Below, piece by piece: positions 8,019-16,202 of a stretch of DNA of 20,511 bases. The DNA is from an uncultured Oscillospiraceae bacterium (GTDB taxonomy: Bacteria; Bacillota; Clostridia; Oscillospirales; Oscillospiraceae). The position numbers and the translations under genes are program-made. Position 1 is the first letter of the stretch. Each line of letters starts with the position of its first letter. The notes beneath the pieces were generated by a model that had not been told where the DNA came from, searched no databases, and worked only from the letters and a program-made list of their open reading frames with translations. The stretch lies in contig CAKTVN010000005.1 in assembly GCA_934623545.1 (NCBI GenBank), positions 1 to 20,511 of the forward strand, in the 5' to 3' direction.

Positions 8019-11000
8019 ATGCGCAAGGAAAATCATCCAAAATGGACCTACACCGCGGTCGGCATTTTGCTGGCGGCGGCATTTGTCGTATCTCTGCTGC
8101 TTCCGGCGCTGAGGCTTACGCCGCAGGAGCCGGAAAATCCCATCCGGGAGGAGAATATCGCGCCGATCGAAACGATCAGCCTCGGCGAAAACGGCGACGG
8201 CGACCGCGCCTCGGCGGCGATTTCCGGAAGCGGCGTCGCCGCGCTGGGCGAGCAGAAGGGTGGGACATCCTCGGATGCCTCTCCGCGTGAGGATGAGCAG
8301 GAGGAGCAGCCGCCCGAGCAGGAGCCGGAGCAGACTCCGGAGCAGGAAAACCCCTCCGAGCAGCCGCCCGAGCCGTCGCAGAACACACAGGAACCGGCGG
8401 ACGGCGCGGGACAGGACGCACCCGATGAGAGCGAGAACAGCACGACCTCCGGCGAGTCTGGCGAGGAGACGCGCGAGGGCGAGCTCGACCTCGGGCTGGT
8501 TTTGAGCTGGTATAAATATGGCACGGAGCAGCGCCGCGCGCTCTGCCCGGCGGACAGCGCCGTGCGGCAAAGCATCCTGACAACGCAGCTGCCCGGCGGC
8601 AGCTTCCGCTACGCGCTCAGTCTGAACGGACTGGACGCGGAGGACGCGACGCTCGTCTCGGTCGAATATTCCGACGACGGCACGAATTTCGCGCCCGCCG
8701 GTTCGCGCGGGACGCTCGAGCTGGCGCTCGGCACGCAGGGACAGATCATGCGCTACACCCTCCGCGCGGAGGCAAGCTATACGCGCGTGAATGCCGACGG
8801 CAACAAGGAGACGCAGAACGTCCAATTCCGCTTCGTGATCGAATATTCGGACGGACTTGACCTTGAGGCGCGGATACAGTGGCAGCCGGCAAGCGGCGGC
8901 GCGGCGGGATTGACGTGCCTGCCGGACGCGCAGGCGCGCGAGACGCTCAGCGCGGGCGAGCTCGCGGATGATCAGCTGAAATTCAGCTTCCTGCTGGACG
9001 GCGAGAGCGCGCCGGACGCGCGCATCGTCTCGCTCAGCTACAGCGCGACGAACGGCGAGGGCGGCGAGCTTGCGGAGAGCGGCACGCTTTTCATGAAGCC
9101 CAACGACGACGGAAGCGACGCGGTCTATACGTTTACCCTGAGCGCCGAGGTGGAAAACGGCGGCGCACTGGAGGTACATACCTTCACCTTCCGCATCACC
9201 TGGCATCAGGCGGCGGATGTCCGGCTGGAATTTGCGTGGACGAAGAACATGACGCAGCGGCAGAGCGTCTCGTGTGAAGCGGACGCGCGCGCGTCCGTCT
9301 CGGTCCGGCGCACGGAGCTGCGCGGCGGCGAGCTGCGCTACCGCCTCACGCTGAGCGGCGAGGACGCGGAAAATGCTTCGATCGTCTCCGCGACCTGCAC
9401 CGAAGAGGGCGGCGCGGAGCAGAGCCTTGCCGTCCCCGACGGAAGCATGGAGCTGCGCATCCCGGACGGCGCGACGTCCGGAAAATACACCTTCCGCGTG
9501 CAGGCGCAGTATCAGACCGAGGACGGAAGCAAGCAGACGCTGGAATACACCGTTCTGCTGCGCTACAGCGGCGATGTGCGGCTCGAGCTGCGCTATACGC
9601 TGGCGGACGGCACGGCGCAGAGCGTGACGTGCGAGAACCGCCAGACCCGGACGGCGCAGACCGTCTACAGCGACCAGCTTCAGGACGCGGCGCTCGCGTA
9701 TACCATGACGCTCTCCGGCAGCGACGACGCATCGAATCTTCAGATCGGGCGTGTTTCCTGCTATCAGTCCGGCAGCGGCAGAACGCTGACGCTTTCGCCG
9801 GAGGGCAGCGTGACGCTTCTGGTCAACGAGGATGGAAGCGCGGGCGAAAACACCTTTACCGTCGCCGCAAGCTCCGATGCGGGCGAGGAATATGTCTTTA
9901 CGATCAACGTTCCGTATAAGCAGAAGGGCGACGGAACAGTCAAGATCACGCTCACAGGTCTGAGCGAGGGCGAGGAGCTCAGCAACGGCGCGGAGCGCAC
10001 GGTCTTTGTCGAGGTATGGAGCGAGGACCGCGACGGAAAGCTCCTCAGCCGCCTGACGGCGAGCGAGACGACGCTCACGCTGGACGGTAAGACCGTCGCC
10101 TGCGACAGCGGGACCGCAACGAAGCAGCAATATACGCTCGTTCCGGAAAATCCGGAAAAGGAGGATCAGCAGACCAACACGCATACCCTCGTCATCCGCG
10201 CCGAGGACGCCTACGGCAACGAGGGCGAGCTGACGGTCGAATTTACAGGCAGACGCTCGAAAAAGGGCACGGTGATCGGGCACGCGACGATCTACATTGA
10301 CATGAGCGTGCTCGGGCTCGGCATGAGCGGACCGATCGGCTATGACGTGCTCTTTGAGGAGCCCGCGTCCTGCGTGGTCGCGAAGGCGGTCTGGGACTAC
10401 GACGCGGGCGACCCGTTCGGGATGGCGGCGAGCAGCTTCCACTGGCCGGAGTCGGAGGCGCGCTGGAGCGGCGAGATCGTCAGCGACGACCCTGCCGCAA
10501 GCGGCTTCTATCTGCAAAGCCTCGGCGACGGGACGGATATGGGCGCGCGCTCGAATGCGCTGCGCGGCTCGTGGAGCGACTACGGCTCGAATAAAGAAGA
10601 AATTCTCGCGCGCATCGATGAGATTTTCAGCACGGAACCGTCCTATGCGGCGCTCTGGCGCAGCATTTATCTCAGCAATTTGCAGCTGAACAGCCTGAAG
10701 AGCGGCTACACCGTCGGAGAGTTTGACTTCACGCAGGGCTCCGGCTGGATGTATTCGATCAACGGCGCGGACTACCCCATGAAGGGGCTCTCCAAATACC
10801 AGCTCGCGGACGGCGATACGCTGACGCTGCGCTATACGCTGGCATATGGCAGCGACATCGGCGACGGGCAGATCGGCTCGGCATTCTGCGTCACATTCCG
10901 CGACGGCGTGCCGTCGAAGCCGTCGCATATCTGGACGACGGATGCGAAGACAGGCAAAACGGTCTGCGCGAGCTGCGGCATCGAGCAGGATGCGGACACG

Positions 11001-11768
11001 GACGAATGCACGCATGAGGGCGCATTCATGAAGGATGACGGCAACGGTCAGTGCGGACTGTACTGCCCGAAGGAGGAAAAATACGTCGGCACGACAGACG
11101 AGGAAAAGCTGAGCGCCCATGTCTGGAAGTATGAGACGCTTCCGGAGGGCGACACGGATGCCGCGTCGATGCACCGCAGGGTCTGCGAAAGAGGCTGCGG
11201 CGCGCAGGAGCTGGAGACGCACCGCTTCGGACCGGCGACGGACACGGCGACCTGTACCGAAGACGGCGAAAAGATCACGACCTGCGTCGACTGCGGCTAC
11301 GAGCAGCGGGAGCCCTCCCCCGCGACCGGGCATACGCCGGTCTGGTGGGCGGACGCGCGCGAGCACTGGCAGGTCTGCCAGAAGTGCGAGGAGGAGCTTC
11401 CCGATACGCGCGGCGCGCACAGCTTCCAGTGGGACGGCTATGACTGGGTCTGCGTCTGCGGCAACGCACACGCGGATGTGTGCGGCGGCGAGCCGGTCGT
11501 AACGGCGGGCGACTGCGCCCATGAATGGCTGCGCTGCCCGGAGTGCGGCACGGAGCTTGTGCGCACCGGCGACTTCTCCGACCGCTATCCGCACGAATAC
11601 GGCGCGGACGGCAAGTGCATCCACTGCGGCATGGAGAACCCCGACCAGCCCGCGCCCGGTCCGGACCCCGGTGGAGATCCCGGTGAAGACTCCGGCAGCT
11701 CCGGCACAGGCGGTGCCGACCCGGGAGAGGACTCCGGCGGAGACGCGGGCACAAACCCGGAAGCATAG
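8019..11768 (+). CDS. Membrane-anchored DUF4430 protein with Ig-like repeats and a CxxC-rich end
   Basis: 1249 residues, not matched to a named protein. One N-terminal membrane segment (VGILLAAAFVVSLLLPAL, about 12-30) is followed by an acidic Glu/Pro/Gln linker to about residue 150, probably a wall-spanning stalk. Four related beta domains of about 120 residues begin near 157, 280, 399 and 518, each with a single Cys near its start (ALCP, TCLP, SCEA, TCEN) and a later IVS/LVS strand. After another beta domain comes a DUF4430 domain (about 750-960) with GYDVLFEEPASCVVAKAV, WMYSINGADYP and LADGDTLTLRYT. DUF4430 is the bacterial counterpart of the transcobalamin/intrinsic-factor C-terminal domain. 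Residues about 968-1204 hold repeated cysteine pairs (CASC, CVDC, CQKC, CPEC, CIHC) spaced by His/Trp segments. The tail is Pro/Gly/Asp-rich without an LPxTG signal. A role in ligand capture is inferred. Confidence 0.8.
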   Translation: MRKENHPKWTYTAVGILLAAAFVVSLLLPALRLTPQEPENPIREENIAPIETISLGENGDGDRASAAISGSGVAALGEQKGGTSSDASPREDEQEEQPPEQEPEQTPEQENPSEQPPEPSQNTQEPADGAGQDAPDESENSTTSGESGEETREGELDLGLVLSWYKYGTEQRRALCPADSAVRQSILTTQLPGGSFRYALSLNGLDAEDATLVSVEYSDDGTNFAPAGSRGTLELALGTQGQIMRYTLRAEASYTRVNADGNKETQNVQFRFVIEYSDGLDLEARIQWQPASGGAAGLTCLPDAQARETLSAGELADDQLKFSFLLDGESAPDARIVSLSYSATNGEGGELAESGTLFMKPNDDGSDAVYTFTLSAEVENGGALEVHTFTFRITWHQAADVRLEFAWTKNMTQRQSVSCEADARASVSVRRTELRGGELRYRLTLSGEDAENASIVSATCTEEGGAEQSLAVPDGSMELRIPDGATSGKYTFRVQAQYQTEDGSKQTLEYTVLLRYSGDVRLELRYTLADGTAQSVTCENRQTRTAQTVYSDQLQDAALAYTMTLSGSDDASNLQIGRVSCYQSGSGRTLTLSPEGSVTLLVNEDGSAGENTFTVAASSDAGEEYVFTINVPYKQKGDGTVKITLTGLSEGEELSNGAERTVFVEVWSEDRDGKLLSRLTASETTLTLDGKTVACDSGTATKQQYTLVPENPEKEDQQTNTHTLVIRAEDAYGNEGELTVEFTGRRSKKGTVIGHATIYIDMSVLGLGMSGPIGYDVLFEEPASCVVAKAVWDYDAGDPFGMAASSFHWPESEARWSGEIVSDDPAASGFYLQSLGDGTDMGARSNALRGSWSDYGSNKEEILARIDEIFSTEPSYAALWRSIYLSNLQLNSLKSGYTVGEFDFTQGSGWMYSINGADYPMKGLSKYQLADGDTLTLRYTLAYGSDIGDGQIGSAFCVTFRDGVPSKPSHIWTTDAKTGKTVCASCGIEQDADTDECTHEGAFMKDDGNGQCGLYCPKEEKYVGTTDEEKLSAHVWKYETLPEGDTDAASMHRRVCERGCGAQELETHRFGPATDTATCTEDGEKITTCVDCGYEQREPSPATGHTPVWWADAREHWQVCQKCEEELPDTRGAHSFQWDGYDWVCVCGNAHADVCGGEPVVTAGDCAHEWLRCPECGTELVRTGDFSDRYPHEYGADGKCIHCGMENPDQPAPGPDPGGDPGEDSGSSGTGGADPGEDSGGDAGTNPEA

Positions 11769-11769
11769 A

Positions 11770-11799
11770 GAAACACAGACAGAAACACAGACAGAAACA
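11770..11799 (+). repeat. Short tandem repeat in the spacer before moxR
   Basis: The 12-base unit GAAACACAGACA occurs twice in full and then half again, filling most of the 47-base gap between the DUF4430 gene and the MoxR gene. It is purine- and A-rich in a GC-rich background. It probably keeps the GGAGGA ribosome binding site (11802-11807) unstructured, and copy-number slippage would change the spacing. Confidence 0.7.
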
Positions 11800-11815
11800 G
11801 CGGAGGACAGGCAAA

Positions 11816-12772
11816 ATGCGTGAAAAGATCAAGGAGATTTTGCAGCAGGTCGAGACGGCGGTCGTCGGCAAGGACGCGGTGATGGAGCGCATCCTGATGG
11901 CGATCCTCGCGGGCGGACACGTGCTGATGGAGGACGTCCCCGGCGTCGGAAAGACGACGGCGGCGATGGCGTTTGCGCGGGTGCTGGGGCTTGAGACCCG
12001 GCGCGTGCAGTTCACCTCGGATACGATGCCGTCGGACATCGTCGGCTTCAGCGTCTATGACAAGGCGAGCGGGAAGCTGGTCTACAAGCCCGGCGCGGTC
12101 ATGACCAATCTGCTTCTGGCGGACGAGATCAACCGCACCTCGAGCAAAACGCAGTCGGCGCTGCTCGAGGCGATGGAGGAGGGACACGTCAGCATCGACG
12201 GCGAGACGCACCCGCTGCCGGACCCGTTCATCGTCCTTGCGACGCAGAATCCGGCGGGCTCCGCCGGAACGCAGATGCTGCCGAACTCGCAGCTCGACCG
12301 CTTCCTGGTCCGGCTGACGATGGGCTATCCCGATTTTAAGAGCCAGGTGGACATCCTGCGCGACCGCCACACGGAAAATCCGCTGGACCGGCTGACGCCC
12401 GTTCTGAGCGCAGAGGAGCTGAAGCGGCTCAAGCGCGAGACGGCGGACGTCGAAATTCGCACGCCGGTGTATGAGTATGTGACAAGCCTCGCCGAGGCGA
12501 CGCGCCGGGATGCGATGGTCCTGCTCGGGCTCAGCCCGCGCGGCGCGCTGGCAGTATGCCGGATGGCGAAGGCGTATGCCTATGTGCAGGATCGCGACTA
12601 TGTGACGCCCGAGGACGTCGCCGCGATCTTCCCCGATGTCTGCTGCCACCGCCTGATCCTTTCGACCAAGGCGCGCATGATGGAGCAGAGCGCCGAAACG
12701 ATCGTACAGGGCGTTCTGAAGGATGTGGAAATGCCGGTCATCCGCGCCGAGCGCGCGCAAAAAAAGGCATGA
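11816..12772 (+). CDS. MoxR-family AAA+ ATPase
   Basis: A 318-residue cytosolic ATPase of the MoxR group, which act as chaperones for assembly or metal/cofactor loading of partner complexes, often with von Willebrand A or DUF58 partners. Visible motifs are Walker A PGVGKTT (42-48), Walker B LLLADEIN (99-106), the family block QSALLEAMEE, the sensor region ATQNP followed by LPNSQLDRFL, and LGLSPRGAL in the lid domain. GGAGGA lies 8 bases before the start. Its stop overlaps the start of the DUF58 gene (ATGA), so the two are surely co-translated. The usual MoxR-DUF58-transglutaminase trio is complete here but embedded in a B12-riboswitch cluster. Family assignment is secure; its client is unknown. 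Confidence 0.95.
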   Translation: MREKIKEILQQVETAVVGKDAVMERILMAILAGGHVLMEDVPGVGKTTAAMAFARVLGLETRRVQFTSDTMPSDIVGFSVYDKASGKLVYKPGAVMTNLLLADEINRTSSKTQSALLEAMEEGHVSIDGETHPLPDPFIVLATQNPAGSAGTQMLPNSQLDRFLVRLTMGYPDFKSQVDILRDRHTENPLDRLTPVLSAEELKRLKRETADVEIRTPVYEYVTSLAEATRRDAMVLLGLSPRGALAVCRMAKAYAYVQDRDYVTPEDVAAIFPDVCCHRLILSTKARMMEQSAETIVQGVLKDVEMPVIRAERAQKKA

Positions 12773-13905
12773 CCGGACGGAGGATCGTGTATTTCCTGCT
12801 GCTGCTTGCGGCAGTGGGACTGTGCGCCCTGTGCGGAAGCATCCCGGCTGCCGCCGCGGCGCTGCTTCTGCTGCTGACGCCGCTGGTGTGCGTGCCGCTG
12901 CATCTGATGGCTGCGCGGCATCTGCGTGTGCAGCTGCGCCTGCCGGTCAATCTGGAAAAGGATGCGCCGGGGACGCTGGGCGTGGAATTTGAAAAGAGCG
13001 GCTTTCTGCCGCTGTGTCTGATCGGATGCAGCCTGAGTGTGGAAAACCGCCTCACCGGAGGCAGACAGAAGCTGTTTGTCCGCGCGTTCGCGCCCGTCGG
13101 GCGCAAGCACACGGCGGAATATGATCTTGTGAGCGCACACTGCGGGAGTCTCCTTGTGCAGACGCAGCGCGTGCGCCTGTATGACCCGTTCGGGCTGATC
13201 GGCATCCCATGGCGGGACACCGCCGAGGCAAGGACGGCCGTGCAGCCAAAGACCTTCACGCAGTCGGTGCTGGTGGGGCAGGACGCATGGTGCCCGGACG
13301 ACAACGAGACCTATTCGCAGGAAAAGCCGGGCTTCGATCTCAGCGAGGTCTATCAGCTGCGCGACTATCAGCCCGGCGACAGCCTGCGCCAGATGCACTG
13401 GAAGCTCTCGGAAAAGCTCGACCGGCTCGTCATCCGCGAGCCCTCGCTGCCGGTGCAGCGCTCCATCTTAGTGCTTTGGGAGCGGGCGCAGACGGAGAGC
13501 GAGACGCAGAGCGACGTGCAGGCGGACGTGATCGTGACGCTCTGCCGCTCGCTTCTGGAGGCGGGCGCGCAGTTTACCCTCGCATGGAACGACACGGCGG
13601 AGGGGCGCCTTGTCATGCAGCCGCTGCACGATCTGGACGAGCTGAGCGGCATTTTGCCGCGCCTGCTCTCTGCGCGCGCGAGCGCGGAGGATGAAAGCGG
13701 CGCGGAGCGCTTCTGCCGGAGCGAGCACGCAGCCGCATTTTCCCACATTGTCTATCTGACCGGCGCACAGCCGGAGCGCGGCGCGGGATTGGAGCGCTTC
13801 GGCAGCCTGACGACGCTCTGCGAAGCGGACGGCGCGGCGCAAAGCGGCGCGGTCACATTTGATATGGAGCATTATCCGGAGCAGCTGATGGAGCTCACGG
13901 TCTGA
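12769..13905 (+). CDS. DUF58 domain protein
   Basis: 378 residues starting at ATG 12769, which overlaps the MoxR stop codon. The longer open frame upstream lies inside the MoxR gene and is rejected. The N-terminus holds two closely spaced hydrophobic segments (VYFLLLLAAVGLCALCG and AAAALLLLLTPLVCVPL), so it should be membrane-anchored with a cytosolic domain. The DUF58 signature is clear: LRDYQPGDSLRQMHWKLS (about 197-214) followed by a conserved basic strand LDRLVIREPSLP. The C-terminal part fits a von Willebrand-A-like fold. Proteins of this kind are typical partners of MoxR ATPases, and the translational coupling supports that here. Its molecular function is not known for the family in general. 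The next gene's ribosome binding site overlaps its stop codon. Confidence 0.9.
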   Translation: MTGRRIVYFLLLLAAVGLCALCGSIPAAAAALLLLLTPLVCVPLHLMAARHLRVQLRLPVNLEKDAPGTLGVEFEKSGFLPLCLIGCSLSVENRLTGGRQKLFVRAFAPVGRKHTAEYDLVSAHCGSLLVQTQRVRLYDPFGLIGIPWRDTAEARTAVQPKTFTQSVLVGQDAWCPDDNETYSQEKPGFDLSEVYQLRDYQPGDSLRQMHWKLSEKLDRLVIREPSLPVQRSILVLWERAQTESETQSDVQADVIVTLCRSLLEAGAQFTLAWNDTAEGRLVMQPLHDLDELSGILPRLLSARASAEDESGAERFCRSEHAAAFSHIVYLTGAQPERGAGLERFGSLTTLCEADGAAQSGAVTFDMEHYPEQLMELTV

Positions 13906-13916
13906 GGAGGAAAGCG

Positions 13917-16190
13917 ATGAAACATACGCAAAACGCGGCGATCCGCTTTTCCCGCCGCAGACCGGACCTCGCGCCCGGCGGCGTTGCCGCGCTGAGCGGG
14001 GCGGCGCTGCTGTTTTCGGCGCTTACGGCGCTGATGCAGGCGGTCTGCGGCGTTTGGAGCGTCTGCGGCTGGCTGTGTCTGCTCGCGGGCGCGGCGGCGC
14101 TTATATGGCAGAGCCTTGCGGCGCGGCTCGCGCCAAAGTGGACGGCGCTGGCGCTGCCGGCGGCGTGTCTGCTGCTGGCGGTGATTTTTGGGGCGCAGAT
14201 GCAGTCCGGCTGGAGCCGGGTCTACAATTCCGCCTGTGAGGTTTTCGGCGCGGCGCTGGGGCGCTATTTTCTGCGGATGCCGGAGGCGCAGCAGAGCGCG
14301 GCGCTGTTCGGCGTCCTTCTGGCGGCGCTGCTCGGCTGCCTGTCCGCCGCCTTGCAGCAGCATCGCGCGCTCTGCGCGGGCGTGTTGAGCGTGCTCGCGG
14401 CGACAGTGGCAGGTATTGTGCATTCAGCGGACGCCGCGCTGCCGCTGGGGCTGTGCGTGCTCGCGGCGGCGCTCCTGCTTGCCGGAGGCAAGCCCGTGCC
14501 GGGCGGAAGCGGGACGCTTCTGCGCGCGCAGGGCGCGGTGACGCTCGCGGCGGCGCTGCTGGCGCTGGTGCTCTGCGCCGTCCCGGCGCTGCGGGACGGA
14601 GGCGCGTTTTCCGCATGGAGCGCGTCTGCGGAGCAGTCATTACACGCAGTGCGCTATGAAGAGGAAAGGCTTCTCCCGGAGGGGGATTTTACGAATTTGC
14701 CGGAAAATAACGCGGAAGCTCCGGCACTGAAGGTGACGATGGAGTCACCCACGGCGCTCTATCTGCGCGGCTTTACCGGCGACACCTTTACCGGCAGCGG
14801 CTGGACCGCGCCGGAGACGCAGACGCTCATGGAAAACGGTGCGCTGCTCTACTGGCTGCATCGCGGCGGCTTCTATCCGCAGACGCAGCTTTCCGCGGCG
14901 GCGGACGCCATGCCGCAGGCGGCGCAGACGCAGAGCGTTTTCGTGGAAAACACCGGTGCGTGCCGCGCCTATTGCTACACGCCGTATGCGCTGCGCACGG
15001 TCGGCGGCAGCACGCTGACGGAGACATCACTGGAGTCGTCGACGCTCCCGGCACCCGGCGCGTGGGGCGCGTCAAGCTACCGCTTTGAGATGCTCGCGGA
15101 GCCGGAAACGGCGCTGCGCGCCGCGCTCGAATACTACAGCGCGGAGCCGGACGCGGAAGACTATCTCTCTGAGGAGGGCAGCTACCGCGCGCTCGTGCGG
15201 GAGCTGGACCTTTCCATTTCGGACGAAGCGCTCGGGCAGCTGAAGCCGCTTCTGGACGAGTGCTGCGCGGCGTACGGCGCGGCGGAGACACTCACGGCGG
15301 CGCAGGCGCAGGACTGCGCGCTGATTTTTCTGGACCGCTATGTGATCGGGCGCGAGGCGGAGGCGGAGCTTCCGCTGGACACGCTTGCAAAGGGCACGGA
15401 ATATCAGACCGCGACGCTGGCGGCGCTGGCGCTGCGCTATTACGGCGTGCCCGCCCGCTATGCCGAGGGCTTCGTGCTGACGAAGGCGGCGGCAGACCGC
15501 GCGAATGCGGGTGAAGCGATCTTGCTGACGGCAGCCGACGCGCACGCATGGACCGAGGTCTATCAGGACGGGATCGGCTGGGTCCCGATGGAGCTGACGC
15601 CGGGCTACGGCGCGGTCTCTGGCGCGCTCTCTGCCGAAGCCTCCGCGCAGCTCGGGCTTTCCGGCACGCAGACGGACGGCGCACAGTCGCTCCCGCAGGC
15701 GCGCGAGCCGCAGGATGAGCAGCCGGAGCAGTCGCCGCAGGACGAGCAGCCCGACCGCGCGCCGCATACGGCGCAGCCGCTGGTGTGGCTGATCGTGCCG
15801 GGAAGCATTTTGCTGCTTCTGGCGCTGCTTGCGCTGCGGTACGCATGGAGCTGCCGCAGAAGACGGCGGCACCTTGAAGCCGCGCCGCCGCAGGCGGTCG
15901 GCTGGGTCACGCACGAGGTGGACCGGCTCCTGCCGCTGCTCGGGCTTTCGCGTGCGGGCGGGTCGCTGTACGCGCTGTGCGGCGGTGCGCAGGCGCTGGA
16001 GGAGGGCTACGGCGAGGCACTCGGCGAGCTGGCGCGGCTCAATGGCGAGGCGCTGTTCAGCAGCCACCCCATGACGCCCGAGCAGGCGCAGTGGGCGCGG
16101 GACTTCTGGACGCGCAGCATTACGCTTGTAAGGAAAAAATGCGGCTTGCCGAAGCGGCTTTGGGCGCGCTTCGTGCGATGCCTGTATTGA
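13917..16190 (+). CDS. Polytopic transglutaminase-like protein with altered catalytic residues
   Basis: 757 residues. GAGGAGG overlapping the DUF58 stop lies 6 bases before the start. About six membrane segments occupy residues 18-230. An extracellular region follows with a transglutaminase-like core (about 465-570), and then a Gln/Glu/Pro/Asp linker, one more membrane segment (near 622-645) and a basic-to-mixed cytosolic tail. The fold is recognisable from YYGVPARYAEGF, DAHAWTEVYQDGIGW and ELTPGYG. In standard alignments the nucleophilic Cys stands 12 residues before the Arg of the RxxGIPAR block; here that position is Glu495 (TEYQTATLAAL). The His is kept (H543), and the usual Asp is Glu559. 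Cysteine-protease or crosslinking activity is therefore doubtful, and the domain may bind peptide or serve as a structural part of the MoxR/DUF58 assembly. Confidence 0.88.
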   Translation: MKHTQNAAIRFSRRRPDLAPGGVAALSGAALLFSALTALMQAVCGVWSVCGWLCLLAGAAALIWQSLAARLAPKWTALALPAACLLLAVIFGAQMQSGWSRVYNSACEVFGAALGRYFLRMPEAQQSAALFGVLLAALLGCLSAALQQHRALCAGVLSVLAATVAGIVHSADAALPLGLCVLAAALLLAGGKPVPGGSGTLLRAQGAVTLAAALLALVLCAVPALRDGGAFSAWSASAEQSLHAVRYEEERLLPEGDFTNLPENNAEAPALKVTMESPTALYLRGFTGDTFTGSGWTAPETQTLMENGALLYWLHRGGFYPQTQLSAAADAMPQAAQTQSVFVENTGACRAYCYTPYALRTVGGSTLTETSLESSTLPAPGAWGASSYRFEMLAEPETALRAALEYYSAEPDAEDYLSEEGSYRALVRELDLSISDEALGQLKPLLDECCAAYGAAETLTAAQAQDCALIFLDRYVIGREAEAELPLDTLAKGTEYQTATLAALALRYYGVPARYAEGFVLTKAAADRANAGEAILLTAADAHAWTEVYQDGIGWVPMELTPGYGAVSGALSAEASAQLGLSGTQTDGAQSLPQAREPQDEQPEQSPQDEQPDRAPHTAQPLVWLIVPGSILLLLALLALRYAWSCRRRRRHLEAAPPQAVGWVTHEVDRLLPLLGLSRAGGSLYALCGGAQALEEGYGEALGELARLNGEALFSSHPMTPEQAQWARDFWTRSITLVRKKCGLPKRLWARFVRCLY

Positions 16191-16202
16191 GGAGGAGAAC
16201 CG

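Noticed and set aside
2912..8026. A 1704-codon open frame on the minus strand opposite the dockerin and scaffoldin genes
   Set aside because: It is antisense to genes with clear signal peptides, cohesin, SLH and dockerin motifs. Its translation is Arg/Ala/Val-rich without domains, as expected from GC-rich codon bias.
7989..11624. A 1211-codon minus-strand open frame opposite the DUF4430 protein
   Set aside because: Same cause: GC-rich antisense shadow, no recognisable motif, no ribosome binding site.
11640..11768. Sortase-type wall anchor at the end of the DUF4430 protein
   Set aside because: The tail is Pro/Gly/Asp-rich but has no LPxTG-like motif, final hydrophobic segment or basic end. 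The N-terminal membrane segment is the anchor.
11770..11799. Tandem 12-mers as a CRISPR or phase-variation array
   Set aside because: Only 2.5 copies, no spacers, non-coding. It is recorded as a simple repeat only.
12556..12768. Upstream-extended start for the DUF58 protein
   Set aside because: It lies wholly inside the MoxR gene; the ATGA overlap at 12769 and the hydrophobic N-terminus fit better.
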